From Winogradskyella thalassocola (GTDB lineage Bacteria > Bacteroidota > Bacteroidia > Flavobacteriales > Flavobacteriaceae), in NCBI RefSeq assembly GCF_900099995.1, contig NZ_FNCZ01000005.1, positions 149,456-213,455 of the forward strand: DNA of 64,000 nucleotides. The letters run 5' to 3'. The position numbers and the translations under genes are program-made. This document shows positions 18,264 through 27,119 of the stretch, one piece after another (the first letter of the stretch is position 1; every line of letters begins with the position of its first letter). The notes below the pieces were generated by a model. That model was not told where the DNA came from, searched no databases, and saw only the letters and a list, made by a program, of their open reading frames with translations.

Positions 18264-18281
18264 TAAAAAAGCATATGACCT

Positions 18282-18710
18282 ATGTCTAAAGAAAAAAAAC
18301 CAGATCAGATTGTCTTTAATGAAGATACACAACATTACGATGCGTATCTAAAACCGTATGCTACAAATGTTGGAGCACCTGCGATACAGGTTACGGATAA
18401 TTCGACTTGGAAAACTAGGAATATTAATAAGGCTAACAAACAAATAAAAGCCAAGTATTTAGAGCTTAAAGCTGAGTACGAAAAGATGATGAAAGAATTA
18501 GAGTATAACACATTGGTGTATAATGCACGATATACTTTTGAACCGATTATAGGAGAAACCTATCACTTATATCGCGATAAAAATGAAGAACCGTTTTTGT
18601 CTATAATAGCCCCTTCGCATTGTAATTTTGATCATATTGGTAGTTTTTTATTGAATAGTGAACTGATTTGGAAGCGGGTTGAGGAAGAAGAAAGGACTCA
18701 TAAAAAATAA
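18282..18710 (+). CDS. DUF2452 domain protein (C1orf50-like)
   Basis: The 142-residue soluble protein follows the DUF2452 pattern, which includes human C1orf50: a helical segment (IKAKYLELKAEYEKMMKELEY) followed by a compact beta region with FEPIIGETYHLYR and FLSIIAPSHC. The family function is unknown, although the second half resembles a small SH3-like strand set. It is followed by a 34-residue lysine-rich protein gene and a terminator, so the two may be cotranscribed. Confidence 0.75.
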   Translation: MSKEKKPDQIVFNEDTQHYDAYLKPYATNVGAPAIQVTDNSTWKTRNINKANKQIKAKYLELKAEYEKMMKELEYNTLVYNARYTFEPIIGETYHLYRDKNEEPFLSIIAPSHCNFDHIGSFLLNSELIWKRVEEEERTHKK

Positions 18711-18797
18711 GATGTTAAGTATCAAACATTCATTTGTATTCTTCTTTTCACTACATTTAATAATAATTAAAAAGTAAAATCTAAAAAAAATATAGTC

Positions 18798-18902
18798 ATG
18801 GCAAAATCACAAGACGCAAAGAAAAATTCAAAAAAAGAGCCAACAAAATCGGCTAAAGAAAAAAAAGCAGATAAAATTGCTAAAAAAGCAAGTAGAAAAT
18901 AG
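18798..18902 (+). CDS. Very small lysine-rich protein
   Basis: A 34-residue frame (ATG 18,798, TAG 18,900-18,902) encodes a product with about 40 percent Lys: MAKSQDAKKNSKKEP, then KSAKEKKADKIAKK and ASRK. It is preceded by an AT-rich unstructured leader and followed by a terminator hairpin at 19,023-19,050. Such short basic proteins could bind nucleic acid or ribosomes. That is inference from composition; the family is not recognised. Confidence 0.5.
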   Translation: MAKSQDAKKNSKKEPTKSAKEKKADKIAKKASRK

Positions 18903-19022
18903 AAGCCTTTAACGTGTTTTCTGATTTTCTACAGATTAGGTTATCATTTTAGTTAATCGCTGAGTGTTGGTGGCTGATAGTCGCTGAAGGAATTGTAATT
19001 AACAGTTTCATTAAAGTTTAAT

Positions 19023-19050
19023 AAAACCACTTCCAATGAGGTGGTTTTTT
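19023..19050 (+). terminator. Intrinsic terminator before the NYN gene
   Basis: AAAACCACTTC pairs with GAGGTGGTTTT (11 bp including one G-T) around a 4-base loop, followed by a T-run. It lies inside an in-frame upstream extension of the NYN gene, which is one reason to place that start downstream at 19,098. Confidence 0.75.
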
Positions 19051-19097
19051 ATTTTAAAGCCCTTATCTTTAGGATTACAAAAACAACCGATAAATTT

Positions 19098-19859
19098 ATG
19101 GACATAAAACTAGCCGTACTAATTGATGGTGATAACATACCATCAGCTTACGTAAAAGAGATGATGGAAGAAATTGCAAAATATGGTAACCCAACCATTA
19201 AACGTATTTATGGAGATTGGACCAAACCACATCTTAACAAGTGGAAAAATTTACTCTTAGAAAATGCCATAACACCAATTCAGCAATATGCTTATACAGT
19301 AGGAAAGAATGCTACAGATTCTGCAATGATTATCGATGCTATGGATATCCTGTATTCAGAAAAAGTCGATGGCTTTTGTTTAGTTTCTAGTGATAGCGAT
19401 TTTACACGTTTAGCAACACGTTTGCGTGAAGCCGGAATGAAGGTTTATGGTATTGGTGAAAAGAAAACGCCAAACCCGTTTATTGTGGCTTGCGATAAGT
19501 TTATTTACATAGAGATTCTTAAAAACCAACGTGAAGAGCGTCCTTTAGAATCTAGCACAGCACCAACATCACCAAAAAGTGATTATGATACCATTACTCA
19601 AAAGGAAATTAACTTTATAGCAACAACCATAGATGACGTGGCAGATGACGATGGTTGGGCATTTTTAGGTGATGTGGGTAGCTTACTACAAAAGAAACAA
19701 CCTAATTTTGATTCTAGAAATTATGGCTTTCAGAAATTAACTCCTTTAATTAATTCAATTTCAGCGTTCGAAACAGAACGACGCGAAGATTCAAAAGGGC
19801 GTTCAAAATTAATATATGTTAAGTTGAAAGAAGATCAACCTAAACGGAAAAAGAGATAA
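19098..19859 (+). CDS. NYN-domain RNase-like protein with C-terminal LOTUS/OST-HTH domain
   Basis: The 253-residue protein starts MDIKLAVLIDGDNIPS, the first acidic motif of the NYN (PIN-like) nuclease fold. TDSAMIIDAMD (near residue 75) and SSDSDFTRLA supply the remaining metal-binding acids. Residues about 175-250 form an OST-HTH/LOTUS winged helix (WAFLGDVGSLLQKKQPNF), an RNA-binding domain. This NYN-LOTUS arrangement is widespread in bacteria and is thought to act on structured RNA, but the targets are not known. The start was chosen after a terminator that sits in the upstream extension. Confidence 0.85.
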   Translation: MDIKLAVLIDGDNIPSAYVKEMMEEIAKYGNPTIKRIYGDWTKPHLNKWKNLLLENAITPIQQYAYTVGKNATDSAMIIDAMDILYSEKVDGFCLVSSDSDFTRLATRLREAGMKVYGIGEKKTPNPFIVACDKFIYIEILKNQREERPLESSTAPTSPKSDYDTITQKEINFIATTIDDVADDDGWAFLGDVGSLLQKKQPNFDSRNYGFQKLTPLINSISAFETERREDSKGRSKLIYVKLKEDQPKRKKR

Positions 19860-20004
19860 GCTAAAGATGAAATAGTTGTAAGCGATTTTTAATACAATTA
19901 TTTCAATTAAACTGTAAGCGATGCATCTGTTAAAGTAGCAATAACCTAAAAGTTTTCGTTTTTATTATTATAAATTGCCTGTTAACCATTTAATATTATA
20001 ATAT

Positions 20005-20835
20005 ATGAAAAAAATTACTTTAGCAATTGCCTTTTTAGCATTAGGAGCACAGGCTCAAACTTTTCCTAGTCCATACTGTGATATTCCAGAACTAGAGAAT
20101 CCTTGGGGAGTAGAAGAAATTTCAACGGTGAGCTTTGCAGGTACTAGTATCTCAAATTCAGACATTTTCTCTGTATTAGTGGATGAAACAGCTACAATAG
20201 TAAACGTGGCACCAGATGAAACGTATTCAATTACTATTACAGGAAATACTTATGGTGACTTTGACGCAAATATAGTAGCTTTTATAGATTGGAATCAAAA
20301 TGATATTCTCGATGATGCAGGTGAAGTATATGAACTTGGATTACTTTCTAACACCGATGGTGCCGATGGTATATCTATATCTTTAGATATTTCAGTACCT
20401 ACGGATGCTGTTTTAGGTGAGACACGTATAAGAATCACAAAAACATATACAGATCAAGGAACTGAAATTAATCCTCCTTCAACAGCTATTGTAGATCCTT
20501 GTGGAATTATTTTTGATGCATTTGGTGAAGGAACTCAAGAAAGCTATGGACAAGCCTTAGATTTTACATTAAACTTAGCGCCTTTAAGTGTGAATCAGTT
20601 TGAAATTAGTGCTTTAAGAGTTTATCCTAACCCTGTACAAGATATTTTAAATATTGATTATAAATCAGAATTAACAGGTGTGAAAATATATAATCTTTTA
20701 GGGCAAGAAGTACTAAATAGAACTACTGCTTCGTCTCAACTGAAATTAGATATATCTGAAATTACCTCTGGAATGTATATCGTAGAATTATTTTCGGAAG
20801 AAGGTGAGTATAGTTTTAGAGTTGTAAAAAACTAA
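20005..20835 (+). CDS. Secreted GEVED-domain protein with T9SS sorting domain
   Basis: The 276-residue protein has a signal peptide (MKKITLAIAFLALGAQAQ). Its beta-sandwich of about 120 residues contains the GEVED hallmark (FIDWNQNDILDDAGEVYELG, then VPTDAVLGETRIRI), and the C-terminal type IX sorting domain reads ALRVYPNPVQDILNI to YSFRVVKN. GEVED domains are found in secreted Bacteroidota adhesin-like or enzyme-accessory proteins. No catalytic domain is present, so a structural or binding role is likely. A strong bidirectional terminator follows. Confidence 0.85.
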   Translation: MKKITLAIAFLALGAQAQTFPSPYCDIPELENPWGVEEISTVSFAGTSISNSDIFSVLVDETATIVNVAPDETYSITITGNTYGDFDANIVAFIDWNQNDILDDAGEVYELGLLSNTDGADGISISLDISVPTDAVLGETRIRITKTYTDQGTEINPPSTAIVDPCGIIFDAFGEGTQESYGQALDFTLNLAPLSVNQFEISALRVYPNPVQDILNIDYKSELTGVKIYNLLGQEVLNRTTASSQLKLDISEITSGMYIVELFSEEGEYSFRVVKN

Positions 20836-20860
20836 TAATTCTAAACACTTTTCTTAAAAT

Positions 20861-20895
20861 AAAAAAACTTAGTCTATTACAGACTAAGTTTTTTT
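20861..20895. terminator. Bidirectional terminator between convergent genes
   Basis: A perfect 15-bp inverted repeat (A-run then ACTTAGTCT, 5-base loop, AGACTAAGT then T-run) lies between the GEVED gene and the convergent small secreted protein gene. The A and T runs allow termination in both directions. Confidence 0.9.
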
Positions 20896-20932
20896 ATATC
20901 TAATATCTAAAAGCAAAAAGCTAGAAGTGATG

Positions 20933-21283
20933 TTATTTAATTACAACAAGTTCTCCTGATCCTATAGCTTTTGCGTAATTGGCTTTAACTTTGTTTAGTA
21001 TACCAAAGAATTTAGAGCCATCTTTTTTCTTAAGTGTCACTGTCGTAGATCCGTTATCTTCTGTTTCTATGTCATCAATAACAACAGCTTCATTATTTAC
21101 AGATTTATAACCCGTAACAATACCGCGTTTTATTAACGTATTTGCTTTAGGAAAATCAATGTGATTAAAGCCTTCAGCAGATGGTGTTTTGACGGTTAGA
21201 ATATCTCCAACTTTTGGCTCATTATGAGCAGAAGCCGACAATAAGAATGTAAAGCATAAAAGTGTAAAAAGTAATTTTTTCAT
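20933..21283 (-). CDS. Small secreted protein, function unknown
   Basis: The 116-residue protein has a clear signal peptide (LLFTLLCFTFLLSASA). A compact beta-rich mature domain follows (VGDILTVKTPSAEGF, RGIVTGYKSVNNEAVVI, TVTLKKKDGSKFFGI), with a KANYAKAIGSGEL ending. It looks like a small SH3-like periplasmic domain. I do not recognise a named family. The gene is single, with its own terminator. Confidence 0.6.
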   Translation of the reverse strand: MKKLLFTLLCFTFLLSASAHNEPKVGDILTVKTPSAEGFNHIDFPKANTLIKRGIVTGYKSVNNEAVVIDDIETEDNGSTTVTLKKKDGSKFFGILNKVKANYAKAIGSGELVVIK

Positions 21284-21446
21284 AATTAGTTGAGTTTAAA
21301 TTGATATTATGATAAAAATAATAAGATTTATTGGTAGGATTTGTCACTTTTAATAATTCTTAACATTTGTAAATGCAATTTATTTTTAGGATTATTTTTT
21401 TCTTATTTTAGTTTTTTAAATAACGAATGATAACACCAGATAAACT

Positions 21447-21971
21447 ATGAAATTACTAGGAATAGGATCAAGGATTAACCACTCAGACTATGGAAAAGGA
21501 GTTGTTACCAATGTCACGTCTAAACACTATTGGGTAACCTTTATAGATAACGGATTAGAGACTATAGATTTAGACTCAGAATTTGAAGTGATTGAAGCCG
21601 CGGAAGATGAAGTTGATACGGTAAGTTTTTATGAAGTAGAGCGTAGTTTAAAATCCATATTAAAAAAATGGTCGGATGCTTCAGAAGTTGTCACTATTGC
21701 AGATAAATGGAAAGGTGGAAAATTAATTATGGAACCTAGAGATTCTAACTTAAAATCGAGTGAAGTACCAATTGATACCTTCTTTCATAAAATCACTATG
21801 GTGCGTGACCGCTTGCGTGTTATGGAGCAAAAGATCAATTCAAGCAATCTTGAAGAACAAGATAAGATAGATTTACAACAGTATATTACGAGAAGTTACG
21901 GAAGTCTAACGAGCTTTAATGTGTTGTTTAAGTTGAAGACACAGCAGTTTGTTGGGCAGCGGTCTAAATAG
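21447..21971 (+). CDS. Hypothetical protein with N-terminal Tudor/SH3-like segment
   Basis: The 174-residue protein opens with GIGSRINHSDYGKGVVTNVT, which has the xHxxYGxGxV pattern of the Tudor-like fold seen at the ends of UvrD/PcrA helicases and in CarD-like proteins. The remaining ~120 residues are helical and charged (FHKITMVRDRLRVMEQKINSS). It has no signal peptide. A nucleic-acid- or polymerase-contacting role would fit the N-terminal fold, but that is inference; the protein as a whole is not recognised. Confidence 0.6.
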   Translation: MKLLGIGSRINHSDYGKGVVTNVTSKHYWVTFIDNGLETIDLDSEFEVIEAAEDEVDTVSFYEVERSLKSILKKWSDASEVVTIADKWKGGKLIMEPRDSNLKSSEVPIDTFFHKITMVRDRLRVMEQKINSSNLEEQDKIDLQQYITRSYGSLTSFNVLFKLKTQQFVGQRSK

Positions 21972-22117
21972 TTTTTGGTTGAAACGTTTTTGAATCCCTT
22001 ATTAATGTTCAATACTGTCGGAATTTAGGTGTTTAATTTTTATTTTGTTGTGTGATTTGGTCGTGGTTTTTACAACTTAGCAACTTAGCGTCTCTGCACC
22101 TTTACGTGAAAAAAAAA

Positions 22118-22849
22118 TTAAAGTTTTAAGCCCTTGACATCCGTAATCTCAATACCCAAAAACAAAAACTTATGAAAGGTTGGTAGCAGAGCTCCACTTT
22201 CTGTGGTTGTCCAGTTCTCCCAAGTAGCCTCTATGCCTTCAATAGGAAGAATATTTACCCACATTTGAAAGCTTTTTGGTTTTCCAGAATCATCTAAATG
22301 CCATAAATAGGAATCACCTGGCGTAGTTCCTCCAGAAGTGTAAGTCACTAATAGTGCATCTTCATGATCTTCTGATTTTACTAGGCGACGTTCAACTCCT
22401 GGGTCAAACACTTTGTAAGGTGCAACCAACCAAAACGAATCGTTGTTAAAATAACTTTCGGCTTTTGTAATATAATCTTGTTTTTCAATGCCGTTGTATT
22501 CTTGTTCTAAAACAAAAACTTTTGAGTTATTTCGATTTTCCAAATCTAAAATTACGGTGAAATCGTCCCAATACACTTCACAGGTTTTATCAGATTTATA
22601 CCATTTATAATGGTGTCTACCTTTAAACGTCCATTCTATATATGCCGTATTTAAATAAGCTTCTTCATTTAAGGCTTGTAGCATATTTGTTGCTAACTGG
22701 TCGGCTTTAGCTCCTTGTTCGCCTGTCGGCAACTCTTCATTGTATTTAAAATATATAAACCCGAAGAGTAGGAGGGTTGGTAAAGTGAAGAATACGATGA
22801 GTCCACCTATTATTTTTAGTGCTTTTTTTAGTTTAGATTGTTTAGCCAC
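22118..22849 (-). CDS. Membrane-anchored periplasmic protein, unknown function
   Basis: The 243-residue protein has a basic start (MAKQSKLKKALK), one transmembrane helix (about residues 13-33, LIVFFTLPTLLLFGFIYF) and a Trp-rich extracytoplasmic beta domain (YIEWTFKGRHHYKWY, YLWHLDDSGKPKSFQMWV, ATWENWTT). This looks like a lipid- or ligand-binding sandwich, but no family is recognised. A -7-like box CAAATTTA (TAAATTTG on the minus strand) occurs at 22,873-22,880, within 31 bases of the start. Confidence 0.6.
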   Translation of the reverse strand: MAKQSKLKKALKIIGGLIVFFTLPTLLLFGFIYFKYNEELPTGEQGAKADQLATNMLQALNEEAYLNTAYIEWTFKGRHHYKWYKSDKTCEVYWDDFTVILDLENRNNSKVFVLEQEYNGIEKQDYITKAESYFNNDSFWLVAPYKVFDPGVERRLVKSEDHEDALLVTYTSGGTTPGDSYLWHLDDSGKPKSFQMWVNILPIEGIEATWENWTTTESGALLPTFHKFLFLGIEITDVKGLKL

Positions 22850-22892
22850 GACGTGTTAAATTGTTTGTTGTGCAAATTTAGTATAAATAGTT

Positions 22893-22989
22893 GACGTCAT
22901 GGCGAGGAAGAATGACAAAGCAATCTGTTGAATGTTTCATTATACTTTCAATTTGTTCCTCGTAACAAGTTCAAGCCTTATAATGACGT
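22893..22989. repeat. REP-like intergenic palindrome
   Basis: GACGTCATGGCGAGGAA at 22,893-22,909 and, inverted, TTCCTCGTAAC to ATGACGT at 22,956-22,989 share ACGTCAT and CGAGGAA arms. The inside contains GACAAAGCAATCT. This resembles the widely dispersed GTCATTGCGAGGAACGAAGCAATC-type repeats of many bacteria, here decayed. Confidence 0.55.
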
Positions 22990-22994
22990 AAAAC

Positions 22995-25900
22995 TTAATT
23001 ATCAGACTTATAACCTTCAGGACGTTTCCATCGTACAGGAGCTTTTGGTTCTGGTTTCAGTTGAAATTCATTATTTTTAAGTAATTTCATAGCTTCTTCA
23101 ACAGCACGTTCTAACTGTGGGTCAATGCCTTTAGATGTTAATTTGGGGTCTTGAATCACTTCAATATCTGGAGCCACTCCTTCTCCTTCAACAGCCCATT
23201 CTCCATTGACGTCGTAAAACCCACCACGTGGAGCAACCATTCGTCCTCCATCAATAAAATCGGGAGTGTCCCAAGTACCTACCAGCCCTCCCCAAGTTCG
23301 GGTGCCGATCATCGGTCCTATATTTTTCATTTTAAACATGTAAGGCAGTAAATCACCACCTGATCCGGCACGTTCGTTAATCAACATGACTTTTGGTCCC
23401 CAAATTCCAGCCATTGGTGTGGTCCATGGTCGGTTATCATTAGCTCTACTGTTAAAGTAGCCAAACAATTCACGCGACATAATATCTATCATATAATCAG
23501 CTGCTGAACCACCTCCATTATTACGTTCGTCTATAACAACACCTTTTTTATCTTGTTGTGAGAAATAGTAGCGGTTAAAAGACGTGAAGCCACCAGCACC
23601 TGTATTGGGAACATAGACATAAGCCAATTTCCCATTAGAGAGTTCATCTACTTTTCTGCGATTGCCTTCAATCCAATCTATGGCTCGCAAGCTACGTTCG
23701 TTGCTTACAGGCTTTATTAAGACGGTTTTAGCATCTGTTAGCGATGGTTTTGAATTTATTGTAATATTAATTTCACGATCCGCCGTTTGTTCTAATACAC
23801 TATAAGGATTTACAGTTTCGGAAAGCTCTTTGCCATTTATCGCTAAAATATAATCGCCTACATTTACATTAATTCCAGGTTTTGCTAATGGAGCATTAAT
23901 ATCAGGGTTCCAACGTTCTCCATTAAATATTTTAGTGATTTTATAGTTGCCGTTTTCGAGTTCTAAATCACAACCTAGTAACCCCACAGGCACACGATCT
24001 ACATTTGGGAAGTCGCCGCCAGATACGTACGAATGCCCAATAGCAACTTCACCACTCATAATATCCACAACGTAGTTTAAATCCGTTCTATGTCGTACAT
24101 GGTCTATCCAAGGCGAATACCATTTGTAAATGGCGTCCCAAGGTGCACCATGAACATTATCTACATATAAGAAATCGCGCATATATCTCCAGCCTTCTTT
24201 AAATATTTGATGGGCTTCGGCTTTAGGATCTATCTTTATTTTTAGATTGGTTTTTAAATTATCTTTTCCAGGTTTTGGTGGTGATTTGGTATCGGTCATT
24301 ACCCAACTTCCTTTTTGGAATAGAAGTACCGAATTTCGGTCTTCTGAAGCAACCATCTGATAAACACCATCTGCATAGTCCGTCTTTTCTTCTTTTTCAA
24401 CGTCAAACGTATAGACTTTAAGTCCGTCTTCATTCTGAATCGCTTCAGAGACAAAGACCGTATTTGTCGGTCCTTTAAGAAGTTCCATATAATTTCTAGC
24501 TGGTAAATTTAAGGCAACGGCTCTGTCAAAAATTCCAGTTTCGGTAATGGTAATTGAAACATTTTTAGGTTCTTCTTTGTCATTATCTCCACCTTTTTTC
24601 TTGTCTTTAGGTTTCTTATCGCTATCCTTGTCTTTCTTTTCAATCTCCTCCATGTCATTCTTTGGAAGATTTGGTGCATCATCTTGAGCATTTAAAACAA
24701 TAGCATATAAGTTTCGTGTTAAGGTGGCTGCCGAATCGTAATTACTCATATCTAACCAACCGGTCTGAAGACCGTAATTGGTGCTTGCTAACGTGTAAAT
24801 ATATTTACCTGATGCATCCCAAACCGGACTAATAGCATCTGCAATTGGGTCTGTAATTTGAATCGTTTTCTTGGAGTCAATATTATATGCAAAAATAGAT
24901 TTGAAATGACTCTCTAATTGCTTTGAAAAGGCAATCCACTTGCTGTCTGGCGACCACACCGGATTCATAGTACGATTAGGATGTGCGTAACGATCGGTTG
25001 CTACAATCTCAGCGTTTTTAGTTTCTAAATTAAGAATCCAGATATTGTAATGTGTGTCTGTGTATGCGATGTGTTTTCCATCTGGTGACCAATCGGGTTT
25101 AAAATAGAAGGTAGGATTTGGTAGATTAATCGCTTCTACATTTTGCCCATTTTGATCGGCTATTAGTAATTGATATTCCCCACTTTTATCTGAAAACCAT
25201 GCGATTTTATCACCTTTAGGAGACCAAATAGGATTACGATCAGCAACGCCAGGTGAGTTCGTGATATTCATCCAAGTGCCGTTTTCTTTAGGTACGGTGA
25301 AAATTTCACCACGATGCTCAAAAATGGCACGTTTGCCGTTTGGTGACAGATTAGGATTAGATAAATTTGGTGCAGATACATCTTCCCATTTTGTTCTATA
25401 AAAGTTTAAATCGGCTTTAACATCTATATGTAATTGTTTGGTGTCTCCTGAAACTGGATTATAAACATGAAGATAGCCACCTTGCTCGTAAACGATCTTA
25501 TCTTCACTAGCATCTAAACTTTTAACATCAAATTTCTTATGAAAGGTAATTTGCTTTTCTTCTTTAGTACTTGGGTTAAAGTACCAAATGTTCATGGTAT
25601 AATCGCGCTCAGACATAAAATACACAATACCATTTAACCACACAGGATCTAAATGCCGTTCTTTTGTTGGTTGTGAGGTTCTAATGAGCTCTTTGGTTTT
25701 CATATCTACCACCCAAATTGGCATGGCTTGTCCACCACGATAATTTCTCCATTCGGCATCCCATCCTGTAATTGGAGTGTATGCTAAGTACGTTCCATCA
25801 GGAGATAATTCTCCATAAGCAGCTCTAGGAATATCTAATGCTTTTGGTAAACCTCCGTTTGTAGACACTGTAAAAAACTTACTTGTCATTGTCGGCTGAC

Positions 25901-26273
25901 TTTCTCTACTAGACCTAAAGAGTACGTTGCCATCGGGAGTCCAACCTTGGACGTAGTCTGCTTCTGGATGATAGGTTAATCGTTTTGGTTCTCCTCCTTC
26001 TGAAGGCATCACATACACATCAACATTACCATCGTATTGTGCTGTAAAGGCAATTTGTGTTCCGTCGTTAGAGAAATGTGGACTAGATTCATAGCCGTCA
26101 TCGCTGGTTAACCTAATGGCAGTTCCACCATTTACGGAAGCTTTCCATAAGTCGTTGGCATAAACAAATACAACATCATTACCATGCAAAGTGGGTTGTC
26201 TTAAGAGTTGTGTGCCTTGTGAAAATGAGAGTAGTGAGTAGCAGAATGCTAGTGTAACAATAAATTGTTTCAT
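22995..26273 (-). CDS. Tricorn-like S41 family peptidase
   Basis: The 1092-residue protein has a signal peptide (FIVTLAFCYSLLSFSQG). An N-terminal beta-propeller of WD40/PD40-like repeats follows (for example SPDGTYLAYT and WSPDSKWIAFS, about residues 30-500), then a charged Lys/Asp linker (about 535-570). A PDZ domain (about 765-850, VGDYILAINGKEL) precedes the S41 core with VVIDERNNGGGS and the nucleophile in RAGSGGD near residue 970. This is the tricorn protease plan; such exported Bacteroidota members probably degrade oligopeptides in the periplasm. Its length is typical and it is transcribed alone. Confidence 0.9.
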   Translation of the reverse strand: MKQFIVTLAFCYSLLSFSQGTQLLRQPTLHGNDVVFVYANDLWKASVNGGTAIRLTSDDGYESSPHFSNDGTQIAFTAQYDGNVDVYVMPSEGGEPKRLTYHPEADYVQGWTPDGNVLFRSSRESQPTMTSKFFTVSTNGGLPKALDIPRAAYGELSPDGTYLAYTPITGWDAEWRNYRGGQAMPIWVVDMKTKELIRTSQPTKERHLDPVWLNGIVYFMSERDYTMNIWYFNPSTKEEKQITFHKKFDVKSLDASEDKIVYEQGGYLHVYNPVSGDTKQLHIDVKADLNFYRTKWEDVSAPNLSNPNLSPNGKRAIFEHRGEIFTVPKENGTWMNITNSPGVADRNPIWSPKGDKIAWFSDKSGEYQLLIADQNGQNVEAINLPNPTFYFKPDWSPDGKHIAYTDTHYNIWILNLETKNAEIVATDRYAHPNRTMNPVWSPDSKWIAFSKQLESHFKSIFAYNIDSKKTIQITDPIADAISPVWDASGKYIYTLASTNYGLQTGWLDMSNYDSAATLTRNLYAIVLNAQDDAPNLPKNDMEEIEKKDKDSDKKPKDKKKGGDNDKEEPKNVSITITETGIFDRAVALNLPARNYMELLKGPTNTVFVSEAIQNEDGLKVYTFDVEKEEKTDYADGVYQMVASEDRNSVLLFQKGSWVMTDTKSPPKPGKDNLKTNLKIKIDPKAEAHQIFKEGWRYMRDFLYVDNVHGAPWDAIYKWYSPWIDHVRHRTDLNYVVDIMSGEVAIGHSYVSGGDFPNVDRVPVGLLGCDLELENGNYKITKIFNGERWNPDINAPLAKPGINVNVGDYILAINGKELSETVNPYSVLEQTADREINITINSKPSLTDAKTVLIKPVSNERSLRAIDWIEGNRRKVDELSNGKLAYVYVPNTGAGGFTSFNRYYFSQQDKKGVVIDERNNGGGSAADYMIDIMSRELFGYFNSRANDNRPWTTPMAGIWGPKVMLINERAGSGGDLLPYMFKMKNIGPMIGTRTWGGLVGTWDTPDFIDGGRMVAPRGGFYDVNGEWAVEGEGVAPDIEVIQDPKLTSKGIDPQLERAVEEAMKLLKNNEFQLKPEPKAPVRWKRPEGYKSDN

Positions 26274-26434
26274 GTTTGGATGGTTTTGATACGTAGGTTT
26301 TGCTATAAAATTCGGTGAGTATAAATATACAATTTACAGTTTCTTGAATATTTAAAAAGATGTTAAAAACCTATTAAACATCTTAAATTCATGACGTTTT
26401 TCATTAGAATACAGTCTCAAACAACAATTAAGTT

Positions 26435-27040
26435 CTAAAAATTTTCAAACTGTTTTTCTATCTCAATGCGTTTTGTAATACTAAACGCTCTTAGATCTTC
26501 AAAAAATAGAATAAAATCGCTTTCAAATTCTTCATAATGTTCTTGTAGCTCTTTGGTAGCTTCATTCATTTTGGAGAGACCTTTGGTTCTGTGATTCATG
26601 CCGTTTAAAACAATTTGAATTCCTTCAACTGTAGCATAACTCAGTAGCCAATTACCTTCTATCATTATCGGAGTTATTCTTTTAAAACGAGGAGGTAGAA
26701 TGGTTATGTTTTTAGTAAGAGTTTTATAAAAATCTGCGATGTAAATGTCTAGTGGGATGTCGGAATACGCTTTCCAGTTTTTAGCTAAAAAATGATCGAA
26801 AAAGATATCTACAATAACTCCGCTATAATGTCCATAACCTTTATGTAAGCGTTTGGTACATTGTCTAAAAAGAGGATGTGCATCTGTAAACGTATCGATA
26901 TTGCGATGCAATTGAATTCCAATTTGGATGTCTTTAGGGTATAATTTATACTTATTACCTCTAACTCCGTCTGCGACAAAGTTGCCTATAGCAATGTGTT
27001 CATTGTCTCCTGAAAGATAAATATGAGCGAGAAAATTCAT
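26435..27040 (-). CDS. Acyl carrier protein phosphodiesterase (AcpH/DUF479 family)
   Basis: The 201-residue protein starts MNFLAHIYLSGDNEHIAIGNFVADG, the conserved AcpH opening with metal-binding His and Asp. It also contains HRNIDTFTDAHP and VIVDIFFDHFLAKNW with further His/Asp ligands of the HD-like fold. AcpH removes the 4'-phosphopantetheine group from holo-ACP. All metal-ligand motifs appear intact. It is divergent from glmM across an 80-base spacer carrying the glmM promoter. Confidence 0.85.
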   Translation of the reverse strand: MNFLAHIYLSGDNEHIAIGNFVADGVRGNKYKLYPKDIQIGIQLHRNIDTFTDAHPLFRQCTKRLHKGYGHYSGVIVDIFFDHFLAKNWKAYSDIPLDIYIADFYKTLTKNITILPPRFKRITPIMIEGNWLLSYATVEGIQIVLNGMNHRTKGLSKMNEATKELQEHYEEFESDFILFFEDLRAFSITKRIEIEKQFENF

Positions 27041-27094
27041 GTTTCGAAATTACAAATTCATAATCACAAAATAGTTAAAAACGGTATATCTATT

Positions 27095-27102
27095 TATATT
27101 TG
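27095..27102 (+). promoter_or_regulatory. -7 box (TATATTTG) of the phosphoglucosamine mutase gene
   Basis: TATATTTG matches TAnnTTTG exactly, 17 bases upstream of the ATG at 27,120. Confidence 0.5.
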
Positions 27103-27119
27103 CTAAAAATAGAAATTAC

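Noticed and set aside
19041-19097. Upstream start for the NYN gene
   Set aside because: The extension begins inside the terminator hairpin of the preceding gene, and MDIKLAVLIDGDN is the normal start of the domain.
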